64,000 nt of DNA from Actinernus sp. WN-2022 (Eukaryota > Cnidaria > Anthozoa > Actiniaria > Actinernidae). The translations under genes and the position numbers were made by a program. The DNA is taken from positions 496,001 through 560,000 of the forward strand of contig JAOWCC010000271.1 of the NCBI GenBank assembly GCA_030867875.1, read 5' to 3'. Below are positions 55,301-64,000 of the stretch, piece by piece (within the stretch, counting starts at the first letter, position 1; every line of letters begins with the position of its first letter). Below the pieces are notes generated by a model. The model was not told where the DNA came from. It saw only the letters and a list, made by a program, of their open reading frames with translations, and did not search any database.

Positions 55301-58300
55301 GTACATTTGTTACAGGCATTAGAAAATCATGAAATACGGAGGGGATATTAGATGGGTCATTATATAGTTTGTGTGTTAAGGTACAAATTTTCAACTTTAC
55401 AACATTTTCAAACTTTAGGATATTAAGAAGTTTGTAATAGGGACTAGAGGATTCTCTGTTATTGGCAAAAAGATACTTCGGATACATTTATTTTGTTTAG
55501 TACATATTTTTGTTAGATTTGTAGGGTATGTATTTCCCCAGCTCATAGATCCATAGTTAAGATAAGGATAAATAAGTACATAATAGAGCTGATTTAGCAT
55601 TTGCATACTCAGGTATTGTCGTAATTTGTAAAAAATTCCTAAGTGTTTTGCTATTTTGTTGTTTACATGGGTAATTTGACTTTTCCAATTAAGATGCTCA
55701 TCTAAATATATGCCCAAATATTTAATATTTGTTTTCCGATCTATATTTGGAATATTAATTTGGATATTTTTCTTTTGGGGTGAAGTAATTAACATATAAT
55801 TGGTCTTTTTCATATTAACAGAGAGTTTGTTGATTCTACAATAATTGAAAACTTGATTCAATTCACAATTCATTACTGTTTCAAGTTCTTTTGGATCTTT
55901 ACAAGTGTAAAATATATTAGCATCATCCGCAAATATACAAAAAGATAGTTTTGATGTTGAGTTAGGGATATCATTTATGTATAGGAGGAATAATAAGTGG
56001 CCTAGCGTTGATCGTTGGGGAATTCCACAGACAATATTTAGGGAGGTTGATTCAGCATTTTCAATTTTTACATATTGAGTCCTATTCAGAAGATAGCTCC
56101 TAAACCAGTCAAGTGGTTTTCCGCGTATCCCGTACTTATGTAATTTTCTTAATAATATGTTGTGGTTAACAGTATCAAAAGCTTTAGAGAAGTCCAGGAA
56201 AAGTCCACAAGTAATAAGATTTTTGTCCATTGATGTTTTAAGATTATCAGTTATTTCTAATAATGACATGACATCAGGAACTCAACAAGACTTAATACGT
56301 TTAAGGCTAACATACGTAAGCTAGACATCAAAATCATGTTGGACAATAACTGCAACTGCTGTTATGCTGCCAATACCTGGACTGTTTAGGAATACCTTAT
56401 GTAGGAATACCTTATGAGACACTGTTTCTAATGAAAGATCCTAGCAGAACTCTAATATATTCCCTGAAATAAGAGGCTTTAAAATCGCTGCTCTTAATAT
56501 AGCCAGTTTGCCAAAGTACCATGCTGAATTGTCTATCTTAATGCATGACAAAGTAATCAACATTTTGGTGCTAAATTAAACAACTAGACTACATAATACA
56601 ATAGGAGATTGCAAAGTTGACATTGAGGGCTATGATATTTAAGACTTGATAGAAACAGACACAAGTAGCATTTCACATTAGCAATACACTGAATTATATA
56701 GCAAGACATGTCCTTAATACAAATAGATTAGAAATTTGAACCGTCAAAATCAAAAAGCCTAAAACAAAATCTTTTTTTAGTTTCAACCTGGTACAGACCT
56801 CCAGATTCTAAAATTGATTTACTGGATAATTTCAGAACATACCTGCTGAATCTCAATAAAGAAGAGAAAGAGAGTATAGTTCTAGGTGATTTTAATTGTA
56901 ATTTATTGTCCCAGAGTTCAGATCAAAATAATAGCTGCTTAAAATACCTTATAGAAGCATATCAATATGTTCAAATCACTGAGGTGGCAACAAAAATAAC
57001 ACCCAACTCATGCACGTTAATAGATCATATCATCACAAACGAAGCAAGCAAAATAATAATTATTATTCATCACAGTGTTGTGCACATTGGTTTCAGACCA
57101 CAGTCTGATCTACATGTATGCTGTTCATAAGCACAATTCATCTAAAAATGCACCAAAGATAATAGAATCATGACAATTTAAGAATTTTGACTCAAATTCC
57201 CTCATTGAAGATCTAGAAAAAAATGTCATTTTACTTAGCCACCCTATTAATAATTTACTTGCTATTGATTCCAATATGAAGCTATTAGGTCGAAATGGCT
57301 TTAGACTTAGTATATATATTTGAAGAATGAAGATGGGGAAAGGGCCATGTCGTTGTTTGGTAGGATTTCCAGGCATGATTTGCGGTCATTATGGATGAAT
57401 TTAGCTTGCTGTGAAGTGCTTGTGGACAGAATGGCTTGGTTCTGGGCAAGCAAATTTAGGTGTTGGGAGACAGAAAGTGAGGTTAGTGCAAACATGAAAC
57501 TCTAAATTTTATGTGAAATATGCATTTTTGTGAGAAAATTTAGAATCTGAGGAGAATTTTTTTTTTCTGTAACTGTCATTTTAAGTCCCTTTTTCTGAAG
57601 TGAAATAATGTCAACTATAGTTAACTTATGCAAAGAAAGGAAGATTTAGATGAAATTATTCATTTTTAATATGCCTAATGCAGTTCAATAGGATCATTAA
57701 TTTTGTCTATACATTAAGGTGTGTGGGAATCTCAGGGCATTGCTTTGTGAACTTAGTCAGACTTAAACCCTCAAAGCAAGTAACTAGTAATAGTGCCATA
57801 TGGCACTCTTGGGGGTGAAAGGGTTAAGAGACTACATTGTAGGTTGGTCTATTAATCTAAGTAAATTGTCATAACTATCGTGGTAATTGTTTAATACAAA
57901 GCATAGACAACATTGATTGAGTTTCTCAAGCTTATCAGAGTTACGCTTGCCACAGCAGTGCCAAACAACAGAACAGTAATTTAGCTGTGGTAATATGTAG
58001 GTTTTATAATATAGCATAGCTTTAGCACCAACTGGTTATCAGTGAATTTTCTACAACAACAAAACAACAAATATATTTATTTACACTCATTTTTACAATA
58101 TAAAACATAAACAAAGATTATTGAGAAGAGAGAGTGCTAGGGTACCTGAAATAGCTTTAGGAAAACTAAACGAGCCAGGAGAACAAGGAAGAAGGCAAAA
58201 CACACACAAATTGGTATTCTATAATGTAATATATGTAAATATAAACAAATACATATATAGATAATGTTGGAAAGGAATTCACTGATAACCAAGAAATAGC

Positions 58301-61300
58301 CACTCAGTGCCATCATACAGTTGTATATCATATCACAAGATTATTCAGTTGTATGTTAAAAGTTAGCTGACATGCTAAAGTTACAAATGTGTCACTCAAA
58401 GGTGTCTTTGACATATCATATACAGTGTGCACACACCTCGGTTTGCTTTTTCTTGTGCTGATGACGGAGGTAGAGTGGTTTGACAACCAACATCCATGGC
58501 ATGCACAGTACAGCTATCACTACCAGTATGGGTTGGATCACATCCTGCACAACACAGATACATACAGTATAGCTATCACTACCAGTATGGGTTGGATCAC
58601 ATCCTGCACAACACAGATACATACAGTACAGCTATCACTACCAGTATGGGTTGGATCACATCCTGCACAACACAGATACATACAGTACAGCTATCACTAC
58701 CAGTATGGGTTGGATCACATCCTGCACAACACAGATACATACAGTACAGCTATCACTACCAGTATGGGTTGGATCACATCCTGCACAACACAGATACATA
58801 CAGTACAGCTATCACTACCAGTATGGGTGGGATCACATCCTGCACAACACAGATACATACAGTACAGCTATCACTACCAGTATGGGTTGGATCACATCCT
58901 GCACAACACAGATACATACAGTACAGCTATCACTACCAGTATGGGTTGGATCACATCCTGCACAACAACACAGATACATGTACATACAGTACAGCTATCA
59001 CTACCAGTATGGGTTGGATCACATCCTGCACAACACAGATACATACAGTACAGCTATCACTACCAGTATGGGTTGGATCACATCCTGCACAACACAGATA
59101 CATACAGTACAGCTATCACTACCAGTATGGGTTGGATCACATCCTGCACAACAACACAGATACATGTACATACAGTACAGCTATCACTACCAGTATGGGT
59201 TGGATCACATCCTGCACAACACAGATACATACAGTACAGCTATCACTACCAGTATGGGTTGGATCACATCCTGCACAACACAGATACATACAGTACAGCT
59301 ATCACTACCAGTATGGGTTGGATCACATCCTGTACAACACAGATACATACAGTACAGCTATCACTACCAGTATGGGTTGGATCACATCCTGCACAACAAC
59401 ACAGATACATACAGTACAGCTATCACTACCAGTATGGGTTGGATCACATCCTGCACAACACAGATACATACAGTACAGCTATCACTACCAGAATGGGTTG
59501 GATCACATCCTGCACAACAACACAGATACATACAGTACAGCTATCACTACCAGTATGGGATGGATCACATCCTGCACAACACAGATACATACAGTACAGC
59601 TATCACTACCAGTATGGGTTGGATCACATCCTGCACAACACAGATACATACAGTACAGCTATCACTACCAGTATGGGTTGGATCACATCCTGCACAACAC
59701 AGATACATAGAGTACAGCTATCACTACCAGTATGGGTTGGATCACATCCTGCACAACACAGATACATACAGTACAGCTATCACTACCAGTATGGGTTGGA
59801 TCACATCCTGCACAACAACACAGATACATGTACATACAGTACAGCTATCACTACCAGTATGGGTTGGATCACATCCTGCACAACACAGATACATACAGTA
59901 CAGCTATCACTACCAGTATGGGTGGGATCACATCCTGCACAACACAGATACATACAGTACAGCTATCACTACCAGTATGGGTTGGATCACATCCCGTACA
60001 ACACAGATACATACAGTACAGCTATAACTACCAGTATGGGTTGGATCACATCCTGCACAACAACACAGATACATATAGTACAGCTATCACTACCAGTATG
60101 GGTTGGATCACATCCTGCACAACACAGATACATACAGTACAGCTATCACTACCAGTATGGGTTGGATCACATCCTGCACAACACAGATACATACAGTACA
60201 GCTATCACTACCAGTATGGGTTGGATCACATCCTGCACAACAACACAGATACATACAGTACGGCTATCACTACCAGTATGGGTTGGATCACATCCTGCAC
60301 AACAACACAGATACATACAGTACAGCTATCACTACCAGTATGGGATGGATCACATCCTGCACAACAACACAGATACATATAGTACAGCTATCACTACCAG
60401 TATGGGTTGGATCACATCCTGCACAACAACACAGATACATATAGTACAGCTATCACTACCAGTATGGGTTGGATCACATCCTGCACAACACAGATACATA
60501 CAGTACAGCTATCACTACCAGTATGGGTTGGATCACATCCCGTACAACACAGATACATACAGTACAGCTATAACTACCAGTATGGGTTGGATCACATCCT
60601 GCACAACAACACAGATACATATAGTACAGCTATCACTACCAGTATGGGTTGGATCACATCCTGCACAACACAGATACATACAGTACAGCTATCACTACCA
60701 GTATGGGTTGGATCACATCCCGTACAACACAGATACATACAGTACAGCTATAACTACCAGTATGGGTTGGATCACATCCTGCACAACAACACAGATACAT
60801 ACAGTACAGCTATCACTACCAGTATGGGTTGGATCACATCCTGCACAACACAGATACATACAGTATAGCTATCACTACCAGTATGGGTTGGATCACATCC
60901 TGCACAACACAGATACATACAGTACAGCTATCACTACCAGTATGGGTTGGATCACATCCTGCACAACACAGATACATACAGTACAGCTATCACTACCAGT
61001 ATGGGTTGGATCACATCCTGCACAACACAGATACATACAGTACAGCTATCACTACCAGTATCACTGGAGCTGAGGATCTCAAACTGTAAAACTGAATTTC
61101 TAGGGCATCAAAATATGGAGGGTGAAACATCCCCTTAACATGTCAGCTGGTTACCTGTCCCCTGTAGACCAAATCCTTTTCAGCAATTGACCTTGAAAAC
61201 TGAAGGAACATGTTGATGGTGGCAAGGAGTAAACTTGGTTGCTGCAGAAAATATTATAATTATGATGATTCAAACATAACATTTAGCTCTACAAAATTAA

Positions 61301-62264
61301 TGTATAAAAGTGCAAAAGAGCTTTTTAAATCCCACATGTCATTACACTAACTTCTAGCAAACTGCACGTTTTTATTGCTCTGTTACAAAAGTGAATGCAA
61401 GCAAGATCATTATTTTGTTTATTTGTTTGATAAAATGTAGTAAAATTCCCAATTTTGTAGTCACAATCAGTGGAACAATTACATAATTGTTGGGGGGGGG
61501 GGGGGCAGAATGGGTTTAATACATGGCACATTTAACATGTTGAGTCCTGCCATGGACTGGAACAACTGTACTAACTCTTCTCTAATCTGAGTAGCTTGTA
61601 TATCTTTGAATTCCCTTAATTGGGAGCTGTGCCAGAGAAGGGAGTAAAGTTGTGCACAATCAGCCTCCTGGAAGGGCAGTCAGTTAGACTGAAGGGGCTA
61701 CCAACATTAAATATAGAACTTCACTTTACTTTAAAATGCTATTAATGCCCCATTTACTTACAGTAGGACTGTTAGTGCTGATTGCAATCCACTTGTAGAA
61801 GATGAGAATGACAAGGTAACCAAATATACAGCCCAGAAACAACACCTGGGATACAAACAGCCAGATGCCATGTTAATACTAACAGTACTGTATAACTGCT
61901 TACGCACTCACAGGCATTGGAAATGTAAAGTTAAATCATTAAAATAGATCTAATAAACACAATTATGAGTGAAAATAGTAAAACATTAATTACTCTTTCA
62001 AAACCTTACCTGAGGGATAAACTCGGAGATGATGTTCAATGGCTTATTGAAGTGTCTGGATAATGTAAAAAAAACACAATCGAAATGGGATTCAATTACA
62101 TGTATCAACAACAATATTAAAACAATAATGGCTACATATAGTCACCTGTGATTGCAATAACTAAGACACACACCAAACATCATATGAATAACACCCAGCA
62201 CAATAGACAGCTTCATTTTGAATGAATTGGTGAAGTTCAGCTTGTTCTTGGCTACCTGCCATAT
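43302..62264 (-). CDS. ATP6V0A: V-type H+-ATPase V0 subunit a, C-terminal 313 residues, 10 exons
   Basis: Ten minus-strand exons join in phase with GT-AG introns: 62264-62146, 62055-62010, 61845-61762, 61241-61155, 58544-58437, 49656-49546, 46638-46521, 45878-45777, 43645-43576, 43398-43302. The product is the membrane half of V-ATPase subunit a, which forms the proton half-channels next to the c-ring. Diagnostic segments are [89 protein letters not shown] and the C-terminal [15 protein letters not shown]. The family is about 830 residues, so the N-terminal cytosolic half lies past 64000. Introns carry six tandem arrays, three of them built from splice junctions. Confidence 0.96.
43439..43497. 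repeat. 15-bp tandem repeat, 4 copies
   Basis: AGTACTACACACTAA is repeated four times in the last V-ATPase intron, just upstream of the acceptor of the terminal exon. Confidence 0.9.
43576..43645 (-). CDS. ATP6V0A: V-ATPase a exon ([22 protein letters not shown])
   Basis: 70 nt. The acceptor is TCTATTTCAG and the donor CACTG|GTAAGA. It encodes the highly conserved [15 protein letters not shown] motif. Confidence 0.96.
43735..44010. repeat. Inverted-repeat element in V-ATPase intron
   Basis: TCTTTATGAGATTTTCAAAC pairs with GTTTGTAAATCCCATAAAGA at 43738-43799. GCACTTATCAAAC and GTTTGATAAGGTGC bound the remainder. Probably one or two small MITEs. Confidence 0.5.
44108..45776 (-). repeat. 105-bp minisatellite carrying a splice donor, ~16 copies
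   Basis: Read on the minus strand each unit runs GTGAGTCGCTACGGCAGCTA and on through GTGTATGTGATGTCAATGAA to CCCTAGGGCAG. It begins exactly at the donor of the exon ending at 45777. Each junction recreates GGCAG|GTGAGT. Units are 105 or 106 bp and nearly identical. Confidence 0.97.
45777..45878 (-). CDS. ATP6V0A: V-ATPase a exon ([11 protein letters not shown]...)
   Basis: 102 nt. It encodes [20 protein letters not shown] through FVLFSLWA. The acceptor is TTCTATTCAG and the donor GGCAG|GTGAGT. The donor is the first of a tandem series. Confidence 0.95.
46119..46520 (-). repeat. 38-bp minisatellite made of exon end + splice donor, ~10 copies
   Basis: Read on the minus strand, units are CTGGGCTCTCAGTCTCATGC-ATGCAG|GTCAGTATGAGGGT, later diverged to CTGAGCTCTCCCTCACGCACTCAG|GTCAGT. 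The first unit clearly copies the exon end (CTGTGGGCTCTCAGTCTTGC-GCACGCAG) at 46521. Every unit keeps CAG|GTCAGT. Confidence 0.95.
46521..46638 (-). CDS. ATP6V0A: V-ATPase a exon with the channel arginine
   Basis: 118 nt. It encodes [28 protein letters not shown] and [11 protein letters not shown]. The Arg in YLRLW corresponds to yeast Vph1 Arg735, essential for proton transport. The acceptor is TGTTGTAG and the donor GCAG|GTCAGT. The last ~26 nt of this exon plus the donor are repeated tandemly in the following intron. Confidence 0.96.
46960..47315. repeat. ~50-bp tandem repeat, about 7 copies
   Basis: GCCAAGATTTACAATAAAAA followed by TGATGAAATGTTTGCACCGA and TTGGTCGATA recurs with point changes. 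Confidence 0.9.
47425..48700. repeat. 90-bp minisatellite, ~14 copies
   Basis: Read on the minus strand each unit contains CCCTGCGCCTGCCAG|GTGAAG, an acceptor-like end, then GAGAACAAAGAAGTGCACCA and an AT-rich segment. The final copy at its left edge reads CACCATG|GTATGAGT, donor-like. No phase-compatible exon can be built from it (40 nt), so it is called only as a repeat in the intron between the exons at 49546 and 46638. Confidence 0.9.
48701..49545. other. V-ATPase intron, no feature recognised
   Basis: AT-rich sequence without recognisable gene or repeat. Confidence 0.3.
49546..49656 (-). CDS. ATP6V0A: V-ATPase a exon (cytosolic linker)
   Basis: 111 nt, phase 0. It encodes [11 protein letters not shown], then acidic [11 protein letters not shown], ending DTHEE. 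This is the variable, acidic loop known between membrane segments of subunit a. The acceptor is TTATTAG and the donor GAG|GTGCTT (weak). Confidence 0.85.
50624..54165. mobile_element. 3.5-kb Tc1/mariner-ended foldback element with tandem arms
   Basis: The ends CAGTACTGTTTGAAAAGATT and its inverse form 28-bp terminal repeats with one mismatch and TA on both sides. Just inside, 12-bp palindromic motifs (GTGAAATATCAC/AAGTGATATTTCAC) repeat many times (50690-50870 and 53950-54135). Next come about five ~131-bp tandem units (GGCCCGCTAACAATCTTCGG...) that reappear inverted from 51570 on. The axis is near 51568-51575. The right arm is broken by the TTAA element at 52118-53606. No transposase is seen. 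Confidence 0.9.
52118..53606. mobile_element. 1.49-kb TTAA-flanked element nested in the foldback
   Basis: The ends GATTACCGGATACCTTC and GAAGGTATCCGGTAACC are inverted with one mismatch, each flanked by TTAA (52114-52117, 53607-53610). Two GTGTCGGGGAAT-type motifs occur, one inverted (52394, 52510). A 70-codon ORF (52844-53056) and AATAAA near 53334 hint at a captured gene piece, but no family is recognised. Confidence 0.88.
55044..55095. repeat. GAAA-rich microsatellite
   Basis: Purine run of AAAGAAAGAAAAGAAAGAG type. Confidence 0.8.
55100..56269 (-). pseudogene. 5'-truncated CR1-like LINE with one frameshift
   Basis: The minus-strand frame 56269-55415 encodes reverse transcriptase: [40 protein letters not shown] (normally QGS or QGT after Q), FADDANIFY and [15 protein letters not shown]. 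The next frame (55487-55107) continues with [27 protein letters not shown] and SKIWEIIP up to a stop. The overlap near 55415-55487 marks a single frameshift. The endonuclease is missing. It resembles the fragment at 10338-11291. Confidence 0.9.
56465..57230 (+). pseudogene. LINE endonuclease fragment, decayed
   Basis: Reading frames with several stops give [53 protein letters not shown] and a [13 protein letters not shown]...VVHIG stretch. These match the endonuclease of the 3820-6819 LINE. No reverse transcriptase follows. Confidence 0.8.
57231..57823. mobile_element. Solo right end of a piggyBac-like element
   Basis: The sequence ends CTTGGGGGTGAAAGGG followed by TTAA (57824-57827), the same type of terminus as 16684-17702. 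No matching left end is seen, so the element is truncated and its left limit is unknown. Confidence 0.4.
57832..58017 (-). pseudogene. Short LINE C-terminal fragment
   Basis: The minus-strand ORF reads [19 protein letters not shown] and SDKLEKLNQ, typical of the region after the reverse transcriptase in CR1/L2-type LINEs. It is isolated and 5'-truncated. Confidence 0.7.
58018..58436. other. V-ATPase intron next to exon at 58437
   Basis: AT-rich; nothing recognised. Confidence 0.3.
58437..58544 (-). CDS. ATP6V0A: V-ATPase a exon ([18 protein letters not shown]...)
   Basis: 108 nt (36 codons). The acceptor is TTGTGCAG|GATGTG and the donor GAG|GTGTGT. Its first 39 nt plus 20 nt of upstream intron are repeated about 43 times in the adjacent intron. 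Splicing to any upstream copy would meet TGA after about 21 codons. Confidence 0.95.
58505..61060 (-). repeat. 59-bp minisatellite made of splice acceptor + exon start, ~43 copies
   Basis: Read on the minus strand each unit is 20 nt of intron (TATGTATCTGTGTTGTGCAG) plus the first 39 nt of the V-ATPase exon at 58544 (coding [13 protein letters not shown]). Length variants add 3 or 9 nt (extra TTG, or TACATG). The last unit merges into the real exon. The outermost unit, at 61060, is partial. On the plus strand the unit has no stop, which produces a meaningless 894-codon ORF. Confidence 0.97.
61155..61241 (-). CDS. ATP6V0A: V-ATPase a exon ([14 protein letters not shown])
   Basis: 87 nt, phase 0 on both sides. 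The acceptor is TTTTCTGCAG and the donor CAG|GTAACC. Confidence 0.93.
61242..61761. other. V-ATPase intron with poly-G run
   Basis: A G run lies at about 61491-61504; otherwise no feature. Confidence 0.35.
61762..61845 (-). CDS. ATP6V0A: V-ATPase a exon ([19 protein letters not shown])
   Basis: 84 nt, phase 0 on both sides. The acceptor is TATCCCAG and the donor ACT|GTAAGT. It codes for a transmembrane helix. Confidence 0.95.
62010..62055 (-). CDS. ATP6V0A: V-ATPase a exon ([15 protein letters not shown])
   Basis: 46 nt. The acceptor is CATTATCCAG and the donor CAG|GTAAGG. It completes an Arg codon from the previous exon. Confidence 0.93.
62146..62264 (-). CDS. ATP6V0A: V-ATPase a exon (IWQVAKNKL...)
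   Basis: 119 nt, phase 0 to 2. The acceptor is TTGTTGTTCAG and the donor CACAG|GTGACT. It encodes [11 protein letters not shown] through [16 protein letters not shown], a conserved transmembrane region. The preceding exon (expected GPYPFGIDP-like) is not found in the window. Confidence 0.93.
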
Positions 62265-62315
62265 CTGAACAACAACACAGCATATATTAAGATCACCAAC
62301 ATAGTGGATATTAAA

Positions 62316-62433
62316 CCATGGTGCGAATATATGAAGTTTTATCCTTGAGAGTCGAAAATTTCAAGAGTTGCAGAGAATTAGTGAAAATAATGTTTTGAAC
62401 TCGAGAGGATAAACTTCATATCTTCAAACCACA
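62316..62433. repeat. Imperfect inverted repeat, ~37-nt arms
   Basis: ACCATGGTGCGAATATATGA and AGTTTTATCCTTGAGAG pair with the inverted copy near 62394-62433 (CTCGAGAGGATAAACTTCAT, CTTCAAACCACAGT). Confidence 0.6.
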
Positions 62434-62936
62434 GTGTAATTTTCCTATTGTTATGGACAATTAAACTGCTTTAAGAACTCTTCTCTATTCATTTTACTTT
62501 AATACTTTCCATATAAACTTCTTTGTGATCTTCCGACAGCTCTTCTGGGAGAATTTCTTTGGGTTCGCTTGTGTCTTCATTGCAGTCTAGAAAATTATTA
62601 TAAGAGTTTTATTTCTTATTTTTCTTTTTCTGCCTGGAATGTTTATGTTATTGCTGCTCATTTGAGCTGTTTACATCTTCCTCTGTGATGTTCACAAACC
62701 TGCCGCCATCTTTGTATTTCTTGTGTAACATGAGATGCAATCACTGTGCTAATGTACTCTGCCTGATATGAAAAACCACAAAAAATTCCACAGTATATGT
62801 GGTAAAAAGTGGAAATGTATTCCCCAGCCCAATGCAGGAGTTCTGACTTCTGGGAGGTGAAAGTCTGGAAACTACCACAACTCTGTAAAATGGTCACCAA
62901 AAACTGATATAAATAAAGTTAATGGTGGAAGAGCTA
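62434..62936. other. V-ATPase intron, nothing assigned
   Basis: A minus-strand peptide around 62585-62490 (EPKEILPEELSEDHKEVY) has an AG ahead of it, but no family match and no phase-compatible donor, so it is not called an exon. Confidence 0.3.
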
Positions 62937-63050
62937 TGTCAAACACGAATTGGAGTCTTTCATCAGGGGTTCCAAATATTGAGAAAACAAATGAAAACGA
63001 AATATTTGGAATCCCCTGATGAAAGACGAACAATGAGTGTTTGACATGTC
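62937..63050. mobile_element. Hairpin MITE, ~44-nt arms
   Basis: TTTCATCAGGGGTTCCAAAT pairs with ATTTGGAATCCCCTGATGAA and outer TGTCAAACAC pairs with GTGTTTGACA. Confidence 0.75.
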
Positions 63051-63547
63051 TTCTCATGCGAATGCAAAACCGACAATTTACATACGTTTCTTTTCAAACT
63101 TCATTAGCAAGTATTGTTTACCATTTGACTGTTGTATCTAATTATTCAATAGATGGCTTATTATTCTTTTTTGATGGCAGTGATTTCAACTAGCGTACTA
63201 GTAGAGTAGTGGACAAGAGTTAGTACAAGCAGTCGGAAGGGTCGTGGTTCGAACTCCAGTGGAGGCAGACTTTTTCTTTCTATGTCATTCTTTATTTCTT
63301 TACTTCTTCGCTCCTTGTAGTTTATCAGTATGTAATTAGTTAGTGGTTCATGAATATGATGATTAAGAAATATTGATCACTAGGGTTGGAAACATGATCA
63401 AACACAAGGGTTTCACCCGGTATCAAGACCCATGCATGTGACCAAATACAGTTCCTCCATTGGATGACTATCTCATGAATTATTAATGAGTTTGAGAAAG
63501 AAATGTCTACAACTGTAGCAGCCAAGATCTAATTACAACTGACATAT

Positions 63548-63799
63548 CAGGGTCCGAAATTGCGCCTTATTTGGCACTAATGCGACTAAATTTTGAGTGT
63601 TGATGACCAAAATTTCAGGGTTAGTCGCCAGCTGGTGACTTGCCTAAAATCTTCACAATGTCCAGCAAAATAATGTTCTTTGTTGCGTGTCGCTTGAAAT
63701 GTGGTGACCACAATTTTATTGGTCTTTTGGCAACTAAGAAAATTTGGATAGTTGCCATAAATTATGGTGCCTACGTGAAAAAGTTAATTTCGGACCCTG
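63548..63799. mobile_element. MITE with CAGGGTCCGAAATT termini
   Basis: Perfect 14-bp inverted ends (CAGGGTCCGAAATT / AATTTCGGACCCTG), 252 bp. The CAGGG-type end suggests hAT, but an 8-bp target duplication is not clear. Confidence 0.65.
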
Positions 63800-64000
63800 A
63801 ATATCCTATTATAGTCAAGTTCCCACCAAAACTCTGTCCATATATGGAATGTATCCACAGGGATACCAAAACAGTCTTTCGGATAAGGAACTCATTTCTC
63901 TTTTCCTTTCATCCAAAGAGAAATATCATTTCAACAAAATAATGGTTCTGGTAAAACACACACTCACTCATAATTATATAGAATAAATATTGATATTCTA

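Noticed and set aside
58389..61073. 894-codon plus-strand ORF of repeating [12 protein letters not shown] units
   Set aside because: It is the stop-free antisense of the 59-bp acceptor/exon minisatellite; the real gene is on the minus strand.
62490..62590. Possible V-ATPase exon (EPKEILPEELSEDHKEVY) on the minus strand
   Set aside because: It does not match subunit a at the position required and has no phase-compatible donor.
63190..63272. tRNA-like segment with GGTTCGAACTCC
   Set aside because: It has a B-box-like sequence but no consistent acceptor or T-stem pairing; at most a tRNA-derived SINE remnant.
63640..63942. 100-codon ORF
   Set aside because: It runs through a CAGGGTCCGAAATT MITE and past its end; coding is not supported.

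Overview
The window is eukaryotic, AT-rich and dominated by mobile elements. It has split genes with GT-AG introns, non-LTR retrotransposons of CR1/L2 type, a Penelope-like fragment, a pogo/Tigger relic, many foldback MITEs and six minisatellites. No bacterial operon, rRNA or CRISPR is present. The repeat types and intron sizes suggest a marine invertebrate (cnidarian- or sponge-like); the species cannot be fixed from sequence alone.

Two host genes can be assembled, and they converge tail to tail. The first is on the + strand: four exons (8550-8731, 14895-14943, 34248-34392, 37453-37547) join in phase into a 156-residue single calponin-homology (CH) domain protein of the MICAL-like/EHBP1 type, with introns of 6.2, 19.3 and 3.1 kb. 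The second is on the - strand: ten exons between 62264 and 43302 encode the C-terminal 313 residues of V-type H+-ATPase V0 subunit a. The rest of that gene lies beyond position 64000.

Layout. 1-1045: Penelope-like fragment with inverted terminal repeats. 1176-3770: MITEs. 3820-6819: LINE with an open EN-RT frame. 7000-11300: MITEs, a LINE 3' end and CH exon 1. 11726-14091: ~56-bp satellite interrupted by a LINE tail. 14895: CH exon 2. 15098-19045: LINE pseudogene carrying a TTAA insertion. 19120-22300: interspersed repeats. 22495-31860: duplicated blocks and a small-TIR family interrupted by a Tigger deletion derivative. 32000-34150: MITEs. 34248-37547: CH exons 3 and 4 around a 1.94-kb foldback. 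37550-43260: intergenic MITEs and a 1.47-kb TTAA element. 43302-62264: V-ATPase gene, whose large intron holds nested LINEs and a 3.5-kb foldback. 62300-64000: MITEs.

The most unusual finding is in the V-ATPase gene. Three minisatellites start exactly at exon-intron junctions and repeat the splice site itself: about 43 copies of an acceptor plus 39 nt of exon, about 10 copies of a donor plus the end of the exon coding for the channel-arginine helix, and about 16 copies of another donor. A second theme is a set of five TTAA-flanked non-autonomous elements with unrelated terminal repeats and no recognisable transposase in the window.
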